DNA of 64,000 nt, taken from NCBI GenBank assembly GCA_021234155.1, contig JAJEKV010000017.1, forward strand, positions 12,095,525 through 12,159,524. Direction: 5' to 3'. Numbering within the stretch: position 1 is the first letter of the stretch; each line of letters opens with the position of its first letter. Source of the stretch: Isoetes taiwanensis (Eukaryota; Streptophyta; Lycopodiopsida; Isoetales; Isoetaceae). Below, one piece after another: positions 1-10,281 of this stretch. Both the position numbers and the translations under genes were made by a program. The notes below the pieces were generated by a model. That model was not told the origin of the DNA and did not search any database. It saw only the letters and a list, made by a program, of their open reading frames with translations.

Positions 1-870
1 ACTCCTCCCTTTCTACACAAGTCAAACAACATGGTTAGCATATCAAAATGTCTTTCCAGAGAAGTTCCCAAGCAAAGATCATCCAAGAACACACGAAAAA
101 TGTTAGCTGGCATTTCTTTAAAAATTGCATCCATGGCTCTTTGGAATGTTGCAGAAGCATTCATCAATCCAAATGGCATTCTTTTCATGGCAAATGTTCC
201 CCAAGGTGTGATGAATGAAGTTTTTGGCTGATCACCTTCTTTGATGCTTATCTGATTAAAACCTGAAAAGCCATCTAAGAATGAGTAAATCTCTTTCCCT
301 GCTACAACATGCAACACCTCTTCCAGAAATGGCAAAGGGTAACAATCCTTGACAGTAGCTTTGTTTAAATCTCTATAGTCTATGCAGATCCTAATGGCCT
401 TGTTTTTCTTTTCAACAGGAACAATGCAAGATAGCCACTCAGGATTTACAATTTCAGTAATCACACCTGCATCTTTCATTTTGTATAATTCTTCCTTGAT
501 TAGACCTAATAGAGAAGCATTGATTCTTCTTAGCTTTTGTATAACAGGTTTCATACCTCCCTTTATCTTAATTTCAAATTCACAAACGCTTTTGTCAATT
601 CCCACCAGCTCATCATAATCCCAAGCAAAGATATCCTTCCAATCATCAAAAAATTTAGTAACCAAGGCATTATCCTCTTCTCTGAACAAATCTCCAACAT
701 ATAACACCCTATCTAGACCTTTCTTATTGACCTTGACTTCCCTTACCTGTTTGTCTTCACTTGCATTTATTACCAGGATGGGGTATAGCTGTTGCAGATC
801 TCTCCTCTCAAGTTCCTCCTCTTGAATTGCTCCCTCAGCCAAATGTTCAAGTAGCACACTTCACTGCAAC
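1..870 (-). pseudogene. Reverse transcriptase domain of F1, partial at the window edge
   Basis: The minus strand is open from about 870 to the edge. It encodes the linker after RNase H, then the RT fingers and palm: [14 protein letters not shown], a [20 protein letters not shown] block, FLDGFSGFNQI, the TPWGTFAMKRMPFGLMNA block, and the catalytic VFLDDL. The RT itself is intact as far as visible, with both aspartates of the LDD box present. The frame is separated from the upstream RNase H by a frameshift near 875. RT copies element RNA to DNA in cytoplasmic particles. Family assignment is by close match to the RT of element E (40022-41647). Confidence 0.85.
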
Positions 871-874
871 GAGT

Positions 875-1441
875 TCACGCTTCACCATTTTGCTCCCTTG
901 GAACATGGCAGAGTTCCCAGGTATCAAAATTCTTCAGTTCCAGCATGGCTTGATTTTTGAGCTGCAACATGTCTTCATTCTTGGCCTGATATTCTCCTGA
1001 TATTTGCCTGCAGACAAGCTGAGAGTCTCCAAAGATGATTACATTCCTGATCTTTAGATTTTTTGCCTCTTGAAGACCTGCAATCAATGCCTTATATTCT
1101 GCCATATTAGAAGTGACATTAGGATAAATTCTTCCTACTTTAGCCAGCAACCTGTTGGAAGCATCCTTGAGAATAGCAGCAGAAGATGCCACATTAAGCC
1201 TTTTGGAAACACCACCATCAAACCATAAATAAGCAAAATTGCTCAACCTGGTTGAAGCCAACTCCTTTGAGATTTCTATGCTAGACTCCAACTCTACTGT
1301 ATCCAGTTCAAATTCTCCACATGGATGTGATATTAACATTTCTTCTTCAATGAAATTCATGCTTTCAAACTCTCCTAACTTATTATACAATGTTACCTTT
1401 TTCTTGCCATTTGAGATGGTACATTCTCCTCTTGACCACAC
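875..1441 (-). pseudogene. RNase H domain upstream of RT (F1)
   Basis: The 188-residue frame starts in the end of the protease region (WSRGECTISNG) and continues into a full RNase H fold. Visible catalytic acids are Asp in WFDGG, Glu in NMAEYKAL and Asp in FGDSQLV. The last catalytic Asp should come in EADSLCR; here a frameshift cuts the frame at EQNGEA, just before it. The motif style ([22 protein letters not shown]) is that of the archaeal/plant-type RNase H known as the second RNase H of plant Tat elements. Here it lies before RT rather than after it. Confidence 0.8.
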
Positions 1442-1497
1442 AGGCCTAGCATCTACTGTAGAAAGCCACTTCTGCCCAAAAGTAAGTCATATATATC

Positions 1498-2355
1498 TTA
1501 TTTGTCCCCTATTCCTTCAAAAGCAACCACAACAAAGTTAGCTGCAACCATTATTCCTTCAACATCAATAGGCACATTGCTAACTATTCCCACTGGATTG
1601 ATTTTAGAGTTAGAGAAAGATTTCAAGATCATTGGAGCCTTCTTATCTATTTCTAGTCCACATAGTCTCATGACATGGTGTGGCATCACGTTCAAGGGTG
1701 ATCCTCCATCTAGCAGAACTTTGGTCAATACTTTTCCTTCCATTTTAGCAACACAAGTGAAAGCTCCAGGATCATTATCATCCTGAGTGAGCATGTGCTC
1801 ATCAATGTGGTTTGTCAGGGCAAACTCATCTTCCTTAGTAAGATTGAGCACCTTTTTTCTGTAAGAAGGGGCTATCTTGAGTAGGGTCAGCAAATCTACA
1901 CAGATTTTAGAATTCTTCAATAAATATTCAAAATCCTCACACTCTTTTTCCTTCTTGACGAATTTTTGAGCAGGAGGAAGAGGCACAGCTACTGCTTGCT
2001 CAGCATCTTTATGTTTCAAAATCTCAGCTTCCTCAAGTGCCAGTTCTTTCTCTTTGGCATTATTCATCCTTCTGGTGTGGACAGCCATAATCTCCTCTTG
2101 CTCTTCAACTTCCTGCACAAACCTTATAGATGCACTTGGCTCACCAATTTTAGATTTTTCTTGTCTGGCAAAATATTCTTTGACACTGCACCTATCCTCA
2201 TAATGTCCTCTGACCTTACAAAATTCACACCACGGGGCATTCTTTACCAAAGTGACCTCTTTTTCCACACTTAGTGCATGGCCTATACCAGCAATAATCA
2301 GAAGAGTGAGTATCTCTAAAGCAATGCACACATGGGGGGTAAGTTTTCTTTTCAT
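1498..2355 (-). pseudogene. gag C-terminus and aspartic protease (F1)
   Basis: The frame carries a last CCHC knuckle (CEFCKVRGHYEDRC), a charged linker and a retropepsin-like protease with active site [11 protein letters not shown], followed by IVSNVPIDVEG and VAANFVVVAFEGIGDK. Two further CCHC knuckles (CVHCFRDTHSSDYC and CTKCGKRGHFGKEC) are readable just upstream in another frame, so a one-base shift lies near 2230. The first 35 or so residues of this frame are therefore out-of-frame noise. Confidence 0.8.
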
Positions 2356-2393
2356 ATTTTGAGCTCTTCAACTCTTGCAGTTGTTTAGTTACC

Positions 2394-2642
2394 TCAACCA
2401 AAGGCCTCGGATACCTTGGTGATCTCTGCTCTTACATCTGCTGCTGCGGGAGCCTCATCATCTTCCACCTTGACCTTTTTCTTTTCCTTTTGGATAGCAT
2501 AGACAGTACAGTCTTGATCCCATACACTCCTCATAATAATCTGGAAAAAAGGATCACTTGGTGAGTGTATGTCATCTGGTAAGTATGATATCATATCAGC
2601 AATTTCAGGTGGCTTTGGTGAAAGCCTTGTGTATTGTATCAA
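2394..2642 (-). pseudogene. gag middle fragment (F1)
   Basis: This 82-residue piece matches the region between the capsid-like part and the zinc knuckles of family 1 gag. Shared marks are a DPFF/Y segment, VYAIQKEKKK and an alternating charged stretch ending in EITKVSEA. Frameshifts or deletions separate it from the gag pieces on both sides. 2643-2882 should hold the capsid-like core but is too damaged to read through. Confidence 0.65.
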
Positions 2643-2882
2643 ACCCCTCCTGTTTTTGAATCTTCAAAAGCTTTACGTGTATTCTTGTTCTCACTGCTCA
2701 ATCCCACGATAAAAGAAGCCACTAGATGCAATGTATGGTTAGGAACATGATTGATTTGGCATTTGACCGGATAGTGGTTGAATCTTTCAACATCTCTTCT
2801 TTACACTTTCACCATGCTTGATGCGAAAAGTTTTGCAACTCAAATATTAAATCTTGGGGGTCCAAGACTCTTCCAAACCTTG

Positions 2883-3263
2883 CTAGAAACTTTTTGCCAG
2901 TTCTTCCCAAGAATTGGTGCCTAAACCTATAACATATTCTAACCAAGCCCTTACCTCATCATTCTTAAAACACTTCTTAAACTCAGAAAACTTACAGCCT
3001 TTTTTGTGACCATATTCTTGATAGTATTCTTCAAAAGTTTTGAGGAAATTGTTGGCATTCATGCTCGGATCAAAAACAGGGACTGGAGTAGGCACATTTA
3101 ACTCAAAGTATTGATAAGGCATGCCCGCAAAACTTGTATGGTGACAAGAGGGTGTAGCAGTAGCTTCATGATTATCCCGTGTCTCAAGTAGGCTCGGATG
3201 TCTCATTAACTCTTCTTGGTGCCATGAGTCCAGTTCGGAAGATGATCTCGGTAGAACCTCCAA
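2883..3263 (-). pseudogene. gag N-terminus (F1)
   Basis: The frame matches the family 1 gag start: MPYQYFELNVPTPVPVFDPSM, NNFLKTFEEYY, KKGCKFSEFKKCFKNDE, AWLEY and NSWEELAKSF. It opens with a TTG codon inside the primer-binding site, so the apparent first residues are leader, not protein. The true ATG seems to lie in another frame (ATGGCACCAAG), which implies a frameshift close to the start. Confidence 0.7.
3245..3262 (-). other. Primer-binding site of F1 (tRNA-Gln type)
   Basis: Three bases inside the LTR end, the minus strand reads TGGAGGTTCTACCGAGAT. The same 18 bases follow the LTRs of D and A, and B differs by one base. The complement ends in CCA and resembles a tRNA-Gln 3' end (ATCTCGGTAGAACCTCCA) as I recall it. 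Confidence 0.75.
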
Positions 3264-3265
3264 AA

Positions 3266-5610
3266 TGTTGAAGGTGTTCCTGGCAAAACCTTCAACCTCA
3301 GTGGTTTAGAACCTCCAGGTTGCTTAAGGCAACCACTCTGAGTGCAAAGATTCCAGAAAAATGCACAAGAGTTCACTAAGAGTGAGTTTCCCTGAAGATA
3401 AAAAAGTCTGCCTCACAAAATAAGTTGCAGGATGTGATCTATGAAGCTATGGGCCTGGATATCTTTCTACTAGATGCTCAATACTTGACACAATCTAACT
3501 GCAAAAAAAACAACAAGGTCGGGTAGGCTAGGTAGGACGAAATCAGGATCACTAACCCAGTCAATTTTTGGTCAATATCCCTAACCGAGCTGAAATTTGA
3601 AACTTCGACATTGGTGGTGAATTTTCCCGAGCTACCAGCTCTATCTTTCTCAGTTTTGTCTCGCACACCAAGGGCCAACTTTTTTCCTTTGACCGTAAAG
3701 GGACCTAATTTTTCTTTTGATAATTTTTTGCCTAAGACTATGAGAAGAGAAATAAACTCGAGAGAGAATGTTTACTATAGGTGAACCGTAGGCGTGTATT
3801 TAGCATTGCCCGGCTCTGATTTGCAACTTAGGCGGGGGCAAAGACGCAATTAACAATTTGTGCGAGGCACTAGACACTCAACCAATAACAATTTTTCTTT
3901 TTTGGAAAAAGATCACAATGCAACTCAAGCAAATTGCTACAAAGGTCGGATTTTCAATTTAATCAGTCACTCAGAAGATACAATGTAATATCCCAAGCTC
4001 GGGGTCTTGGGCACAGGATTAAATAGGTACACATATAAAATCCGGAGTATTGAGTCAACAATCCAGATCAAAGGTAAACATAGGAGGTCGAGAAACAAGC
4101 TCAAGATTATCAAGCGGGTCCTTCTTCAAGCCAAATCTTTCTTCTTTGCCTTCAAGCCCTCGAAAATCTTCTGTGCAGAAAATCCCCTTTTGTAGAATGT
4201 TCTGTTCCGTTGAGATCTCAATTATTTCCCTCCAATCTTCTGTCTTCTAGCTTGCACTAAGCATTCATGGCATTAAACATGATGATTCGGCCGGTTTAGG
4301 TAGTGATTTAATGGTTTGTTTGGCCAGATTGAAATGGATCTTGGCGTTTTTCAGTTAGGTTTTTGGTAGTTCAAGCTCAATATCCCACGGCCCGATCAAT
4401 TTGGGAGACAAGGTATATAAGGGCTAAAAATCCATTCTTTCCGATTATTAGATGCGGTGTCCACGTGGGATTCGGTACCTCCACCACCCCACACGCCCGG
4501 GATGCTCCACGCTTGCGGATTGGCTTGGAAGAGAAATTAGGTTTGGGGGGTATATAGGAAAATTTTTGCACCCTTTACACCCTATGGCACGATTCCCTAG
4601 AAAACATATATCATGCCTAGAATAAGGCCTTTTCTCAAAATTCTTTTTTTCTAGGGGAATCTTTTTTTGTGCCCTATAATATTCTGGGGTCTTTTTTCAC
4701 CATAGAGCTCTTTGGAATTTGGAAAAAAATTTGGGGAGTGGATGGAGTGGCATTTGAAAAAGATGGCATGGCCAGGTAGTATGACATGGCCAATGGGAAT
4801 GATGACGTGTCAGCCCACTTGAATTTGAAAATTCTCTCTAGTCAAAATTTTTAGAATGATGTGGAGATGATGTGTGTGAATGATGAGGTGTCAAAAGTGA
4901 TGTGGCAACAATGATATTTTGGAATGAATTTTGATTTGAATGAGAGTTTGAGATGAAAGGGATAAAATGGTGATGGGTGTGATGTGTGTAGTATGGTGTA
5001 GAGGGACTTGGCACATCTAGTGCTCATTGGAAGCCAAAAATTTTGTGGAGCATCTTTGAGGCATCTTTGAGGCATATTTGAATTTTGAGCATTTCCCTTA
5101 GGGATTTTGCAAGCCTCTCTACATTTTGCTCAAGTTGCATGGAATGTTGACTTCATAAGCAAAGTTGTGACTATGTCAAGTCTCTCTTGAACTAGTGGAT
5201 GGTGAAGCAAGTGGGTGTTTTATGAAGGTGTATTTTGACTAGAAAGAACTTTCAAGGTCAAGTTTGACTTTGGGAGGTGTATGAGGAAGGAGCCAAGGTT
5301 CAATGCTATTTGGGATGGTGGAGTGGATGAGGATGGAAATCAAAAAAATGCCAAAGATGCCAAGCTCATAAATGATCACATACCATGGAATGCTCTTCAA
5401 GGGATCTTTTTTTCTCTTCTTCTCTACACTTCCCATGCTTGTTTGACCTTTTTGTATCTCTTGAGTGACTTGAGTCAATTGTCCTTCCTTTGCTCTTCAA
5501 ACTTGAGTGTATGCTAGTGAAGCATTCTCCTAATATCTTGCAAATTGAACCAAACTGATAGGATTAGTGCTAATACATGCTTGGCTCTTACATGCTGCCA
5601 TAGCATGGCA
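3266..5610 (-). mobile_element. 5' LTR of F1 (family 2)
   Basis: The LTR starts (minus strand) at 5610 with TGCCATGCTATGGCAGCATG, a self-complementary tip, and ends at 3266 with CTTCAACA just before the primer site. Length is about 2.35 kb. The same sequence recurs at 35872-38373. A TATA-like ATATATAC/CTATATACC stretch lies near 4547. Next to the 3' end sit a hairpin with loop CTTAA (3318-3334), an 11-nt copy of the primer site (3307-3317) and a terminal hairpin (3268-3295). Confidence 0.85.
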
Positions 5611-6098
5611 GCAGTTGTAAGGGCATTAGCCTGTCTCAAAGGAATTGCCTCTGCCCATTTGGTAAAATAATCTGTAGCTACAATAATGTGCTGATGTTGC
5701 CCTGCAGAAGAGGGGTTAATAGGACCAATATAATCCAATCCCCAAATTTGGAAGGGTCCTGGAGAAATTATGGGGTTTAGTGCAGCTGGGATAAGGATCC
5801 TCTTGCCAAATATTTGGCACTTGTGGCAAGATTTTATAGCAGTATAACAATCTTTAAATATTGTAGGCCAATAGTATCCTGACCTGAGAATTTTCTTTGC
5901 AGTAGTATCTCCAGCAAAATGGCCTCCACATATTCCTTCATGCATTTCTTTAATGATCAAGGCAGATTCTTCTTCATTGACACACCTCAATAATAGTCCA
6001 TCCCTGTTGACTTTACATAAAACATCATTAATCATTTTGAACTGCCTACACTTTTCTTTAAATCTCCTTTGTCGGCTCGAGGTCAATCCCGAGGGCAT
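5611..6098 (-). pseudogene. Integrase N-terminal part (B), cut by F1
   Basis: The frame shows the H2C2 zinc-binding domain (HEGICGGHF with CHKCQ downstream), IISPGPFQIWGLDYIGPINPS with the first catalytic Asp, and TDYFTKWAEAIPLRQANA. At 5610 the frame runs into the F1 LTR, so its last 30 or so residues are LTR-derived and not integrase. The second catalytic Asp and the Glu are missing from the window. Confidence 0.85.
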
Positions 6099-6166
6099 CT
6101 CCTTGAATTGTAGAAAATTCTTTTATAGGTAGCTGCCAATCCTGTTGGCCCTGCTCATCATCATCA

Positions 6167-7288
6167 TCACGTAAAATAAGCTAAGGCATCCACAAAATCA
6201 ACAACTTCCATTACATCCTCATGGTCAAAGAAAATATAAGGTAAATAGAGACTGGGACTCTTTACTTGATGTAACTTTTTTATAGAAATATCAAAGGTTT
6301 GTAACTTGCAAGCCCACCTTTGAATTTTTGGTTTAGAGGTAGCCTTACCAAATAACAAACCTGTTGGATTTTGCTTCATATAAACTTGAACTGAACTCTT
6401 CAATAATAACTGACCTTGTCTGTCAATGAGAAACATGAGAGCAGCAGCACTCTTCTCCATTCTGGTGTATTTTTCCTCAGTTGAACTCCATTGTTTGCTG
6501 GCAAAAGCTATGGTGTGCTTGTCCTGCAGAATAGCTAAGCCTATGGCTTTTTTAGTAATAGTAATGTAGACCTCAAATGGCTTGGCCAAATCTGGTTTTT
6601 TTAGGAGAGTTGCTTCACAAATGGACTTTATAAGCAACTCAAAAGACTCTTGGCAATCTGATGACCATGTGACAGGAACATACTTACTCTCAGATTTGGA
6701 AATCCTGCCTATTCTTGTCAACTTAGAAATAGGACTTATAATGTGAGCAAAATTAGGAATATACATCCTAAGAAAACTAGTCATGCCAATAAAACTTTTG
6801 ACCTGCTTCAGGTTTTGGGGCCACCAGTTTTTGAGAGCTTCAACCTTTTCTTGTGCCACTGTATACCATTGTTGGATACCTCGTGTCCCAAAAGTTGTCC
6901 TTTGGATGCAAAAAAAAATACATTTCTTTGGATTAAGGTTGACTCCAGATTCCCTACACAAAGAACATATTTTTGCCAACAATTCCAAATGATTAGTAGG
7001 GTGAGATCCTAAACAAAGGTCATCCAAATAAACTCTGAATTCTTGAGGAGACATAAGCCTAAAAATAACATCCATGGCTCTCTGGAAAGTAGCAGGTGCA
7101 TTCATTAGTCCAAAAGGCATTCTTTTCATTGCATAAGTTCCCCAAGGGGTAATAAAAGAGGTCTTGGGTTGGTCTTCTTCTTCAATACTAATCTGATTGA
7201 ATCCTGAGAAGCCATCTAAAAATGAATACACCTCTTTACCTGCTTTCAAAGATATAAGATTTCTTCTAAAAAGGGCAAAGGGTAACAA
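6167..7288 (-). pseudogene. RT and degenerate RNase H (B)
   Basis: Order: RT palm (SFLDGFSGFNQI, TPWGTYAMKRMPFGLMNA, VYLDDLCLGS), RT thumb (VKSFIGMTSFLRMYIPNFAHI), then an RNase H-like connection domain. In the latter the usual first Asp block is replaced by VYITITKKAIGLAIL, the Glu is kept in TRMEKSAAALMFL, and the usual DH block is replaced by VYMKQNPTGLLF. Two of the expected acids are thus absent. The first 15 residues are out of frame after a shift near 7260. A further shift at about 6100-6167 separates it from integrase. Confidence 0.85.
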
Positions 7289-7334
7289 TCTTTGATGGTA
7301 GCTTTGTTGAGGTCTCGATAGTCAATGCAAATCC

Positions 7335-8726
7335 TTAAGGCACCACTTTTCTTCTCCACAGGAACAATACAAGATACCCAATAATTTCAATAATAACACC
7401 TGCATCCAACATCTTATCCAATTCATCTTTAATTAGTCCCATTAGTGAAGCATTAATCCTTCTTAATTTTTGAAAAACAAGTTTACAACCTTCTTTAATC
7501 TTAATTTCAAATTGACATACATCAGGTTTGATACCTGATAACTCTGAATAATCCCAGGCAAATACATCTTTCCTTTCTTCAAAAAACACTTGTATGTTCT
7601 CTTTGTTTTGATATTCAATCAAATCCCCAACAAACAAGGTTCGAGTCTTACCATTCTTAGTGATTACAATCTCTTCAGTCTCCTTTTTTTCTGATGCATC
7701 AATGGTCAAAATAGGACAGAGTGCTTTTACCTCATTGTCATCAAGATCATCTTCGTGGGATAGCTCCCTCGCTAAGTGTGACATGAGAGTCTCCCTACAC
7801 AAGGCATCAGCTTCAAAATTCTGTTCTCTGGGGATATGAGTGATTTCCCATGAAGCAAAGCTCGAGAGCACTCCCATTGCTTGATTCTTCAAGAGCTCCA
7901 TATCTGCATTTTTTGTTTGATAGTTTCCTGAAACTTGTCTGCAGATTAATTGTGAATCACCATAAATGTGAATATTGGCAATATTCATAGATTTAGCTTC
8001 CTGGAGACCTGCAATCAAGGCTTTATATTCTGCCACATTAGAAGTGACTTGAGGAAAGATCCTTCCTACTTTAGCTAAAAGTTTGTGAGAAGAGTCTTTC
8101 AAAATAGCAGCAGATGATGCAACATTTAATTTTTTAGAGATACCTCCATCAAACCATAAGAATCCTGTTGGTCCTTGTGTGCTGGGAGGTGCACTTTCCA
8201 TAATAAGAGGAACCATTTCATAGTTTCTTGGTTTTGTATTTTTTATCCTGTAAGATCCCAAAGGTTCTTCAATTAGCATTTCTTTAATAAAATGTACCTC
8301 TTCCTTGGAGTCATAGGAGCCCTCTTGGTTATAAATTGTAGCGGTCTGAGAGCCATTGGAGATGGTACATCTCCCTTGAGACCAGACTGGCCTGGCATCC
8401 ACAGTGGCTAACCATCTCCTCCCCAAAAGTAAGTCATAAATATCAGATTCATCTCCTATATCTTCAAAAGCCACCACAATAAAGTTAGCAGCTACAGTTA
8501 TGCCTTCTGTATTAACAGGCACTTTAGTCACCACACCAATAGGAGAAATCTTAGCATTATAAAAAGATTTTAATAACATAGAAGCCTTCTTATCCACCTC
8601 AAAACCACACTTCTTCATAATATGATATGGCATGATATTTAGGGGAGAACCCCCATCAAGTAACACATTAGAAAAGGTATACCCTCCTAAAGCAGCTGAA
8701 CATGTGAATGCTCCGGTCTTCTTCAT
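7335..8726 (-). CDS. Protease - RNase H - RT N-terminus (B)
   Basis: This 463-residue frame has, in order, protease ([12 protein letters not shown] near residue 22; [26 protein letters not shown]), RNase H with all four acids visible (Asp in WFDGG, Glu in NVAEYKAL, Asp in YGDSQLI, Asp in EADALCR), a linker with [17 protein letters not shown], and the RT start ([22 protein letters not shown]). A short deletion removes the NPEW block at the right place in RT and shifts the frame, so the end of the frame is noise. The domain order is the same as in A, G and F1. Confidence 0.85.
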   Translation of the reverse strand: MKKTGAFTCSAALGGYTFSNVLLDGGSPLNIMPYHIMKKCGFEVDKKASMLLKSFYNAKISPIGVVTKVPVNTEGITVAANFIVVAFEDIGDESDIYDLLLGRRWLATVDARPVWSQGRCTISNGSQTATIYNQEGSYDSKEEVHFIKEMLIEEPLGSYRIKNTKPRNYEMVPLIMESAPPSTQGPTGFLWFDGGISKKLNVASSAAILKDSSHKLLAKVGRIFPQVTSNVAEYKALIAGLQEAKSMNIANIHIYGDSQLICRQVSGNYQTKNADMELLKNQAMGVLSSFASWEITHIPREQNFEADALCRETLMSHLARELSHEDDLDDNEVKALCPILTIDASEKKETEEIVITKNGKTRTLFVGDLIEYQNKENIQVFFEERKDVFAWDYSELSGIKPDVCQFEIKIKEGCKLVFQKLRRINASLMGLIKDELDKMLDAGVIIEIIGYLVLFLWRRKVVP

Positions 8727-8744
8727 CTTTGTGCTAGAATAAGG

Positions 8745-8987
8745 TCAGGTCACATCGGTAAAATTCACACAAGCATTTAATACCTCACTATTGGTTTGTT
8801 GAAGTACCCTTTTCCTGTAACTAGGTGCAATCTTTAATAAAGTAAAGAGATCTACACTCACCTTAGAATTTTTAAGTAAAACATCAACCTCATCAAAGTC
8901 TTGATCTTTCTTACCATATTTTTGCTTTGGGGTGGAGCTATGATCCGAAAGCGGTGATTCTATCACAGGTGGCACAGAACCCGGCAA
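8745..8987 (-). pseudogene. gag-protease linker (B)
   Basis: This piece corresponds to the segment between the zinc knuckles and the protease of element A (KYGKKDQ, EVDVLLKNSKVSVDLFTLLKIAPSYRKRVLQQ). No motif is known to me in it, but it is well conserved between the two families and between all copies, so it was under selection. It is separated from the protease by one frameshift near 8735 and from gag by another near 9000-9095. Confidence 0.7.
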
Positions 8988-9028
8988 AGAGAATGCCTAC
9001 TTGGTTCAAAGATGTACTTGAGCTTCAT

Positions 9029-10240
9029 TCATGCTTCTAGTTTGCACCACCATAACTTCTTCAGATTTAGGAATTTCAGAGCTTGAATAAACCTTATAGA
9101 GGTGCTTGGTTCAGCAAATCTCACAGGGGGTTTAGACTCTGGTCTTTTCTCTTTTTCCTGTTTAGCAAAATATTCCTTAACAGCACACCTGGCATCAGTA
9201 TGGCCAACCTCTTTACAAAAAGAACAAACAGGACATTCCTTTCCAAAATGGCTTTTTCTATTACATTTGGAGCACACTTGCCAATAGCATATTTCGGATG
9301 GGTGAGAATTCCTATTGCAATGAATACATTCAGGATAAGTTTTACCTGCTCTTGCAGCCTTGAGTTCAACTAATTGTTTGGTTATTTCTGCTAAGGCTTC
9401 AGTAACCTTGGATAGGTCTGACTTGACCTTTGTAACTTGGGAATTGGCTTCCTCCTCTTTTGATTTCTTTTTTTCTTTTTGTATGGCATAAACTGGAATA
9501 GAAGAATGATGATCATAATGTGCATCAGTAGCATCAGGGTAAAACGGGTCAGGAGTATGATGAGAAGCATAATGCTTATCAGGCAAAGTAGAGAGCATCT
9601 GGGTCAGATCAGTGGTTTTGGCAAAGACTTTGTAAATGGAATCAAATCCTTCAGCAGCTTGGATTTTGAGCAACTTTCTTTGGATATCTGGTCTTTTTTG
9701 CAGACCATTGATAAAGGCAGTAACTAAAAACAGAGTTGGGACGGTGACTTGTGCTTTTTGACACCTGCTCATGAATGTACTAAACCTCTCCTTGTACTGA
9801 TTCACACTTTCTCCTGCATGTATAGAAAAACCTTGCAGCTCATTAACCAAATCTTGTGGAGCAGCTAACTTACCAAATCTATCCAGAAACTTCTTGACAA
9901 GTTCATCCCATGAAGTGGTACCCATTAACTTTTCATAAGTTAACCAAGCTCCAGCTTCACTCTCATCTTTGAAACATTTTTCAAATTCTGAAAGTTTGCA
10001 TCCTTTCTTGAAACCATAATCCCTGTAATAGTCTTCAAATATTCTCAAAAAGTGGTTAGCACTCATGCTGGAATCAAAGGTAGGCAAGGGAACAGGGACA
10101 TTCAACTCAAACTGGTATGGCATGTTTTGAAGTAAGCTAGTTGAGAAACTTGAAGGCAATGGCCTCTCTCTGCAATGATCTGATACATCAACATCTTCTA
10201 ATGGTTCTGTTTCTGCTGGAAATTTTTGCTTTGGAGCCAT
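9029..10240 (-). CDS. gag (B)
   Basis: The structural protein starts at ATG 10238-10240 (MAPKQKFPAE). A longer open frame extends upstream through the primer site into the LTR and is not coding. It contains a capsid-like helical region (QYKERFSTFMSRCQKAQVT), a basic/acidic stretch (QKEKKKSKEEEA) and three CCHC knuckles: CIHCNRNSHPSEIC, CSKCNRKSHFGKEC, CSFCKEVGHTDARC. After IRFIQA a frameshift (about 9095) makes the last 15 residues spurious. Gag packages the RNA in the particle. Confidence 0.85.
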   Translation of the reverse strand: MAPKQKFPAETEPLEDVDVSDHCRERPLPSSFSTSLLQNMPYQFELNVPVPLPTFDSSMSANHFLRIFEDYYRDYGFKKGCKLSEFEKCFKDESEAGAWLTYEKLMGTTSWDELVKKFLDRFGKLAAPQDLVNELQGFSIHAGESVNQYKERFSTFMSRCQKAQVTVPTLFLVTAFINGLQKRPDIQRKLLKIQAAEGFDSIYKVFAKTTDLTQMLSTLPDKHYASHHTPDPFYPDATDAHYDHHSSIPVYAIQKEKKKSKEEEANSQVTKVKSDLSKVTEALAEITKQLVELKAARAGKTYPECIHCNRNSHPSEICYWQVCSKCNRKSHFGKECPVCSFCKEVGHTDARCAVKEYFAKQEKEKRPESKPPVRFAEPSTSIRFIQALKFLNLKKLWWCKLEA

Positions 10241-10260
10241 GAGTTCTGAGATCCAGGAAG

Positions 10261-10278
10261 ATCTCGGTAGGACCTCCA
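10261..10278 (-). other. Primer-binding site of B
   Basis: The minus strand reads TGGAGGTCCTACCGAGAT, the same 18-nt site as in D, A and F1 with one transition. It sits three bases past the LTR end at 10282. Confidence 0.7.
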
Positions 10279-10281
10279 AGA

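Larger units (their letters stand above)
1..5610 (-). mobile_element. Family 2 Ty3/gypsy element F1, 5' part (LTR, gag, protease, RNase H, RT)
   Basis: This element is read on the minus strand from its 5' LTR at the right (3266-5610) through gag, protease, RNase H and the start of RT, and it runs off the left edge of the window. Its LTR tip abuts integrase sequence of element B at 5610/5611, so F1 most likely inserted into B. The other half of B's integrase and the other target-duplication copy would lie left of the window. Frameshifts in gag, in the zinc-knuckle region and at the end of RNase H show that it is dead. Confidence 0.85.
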
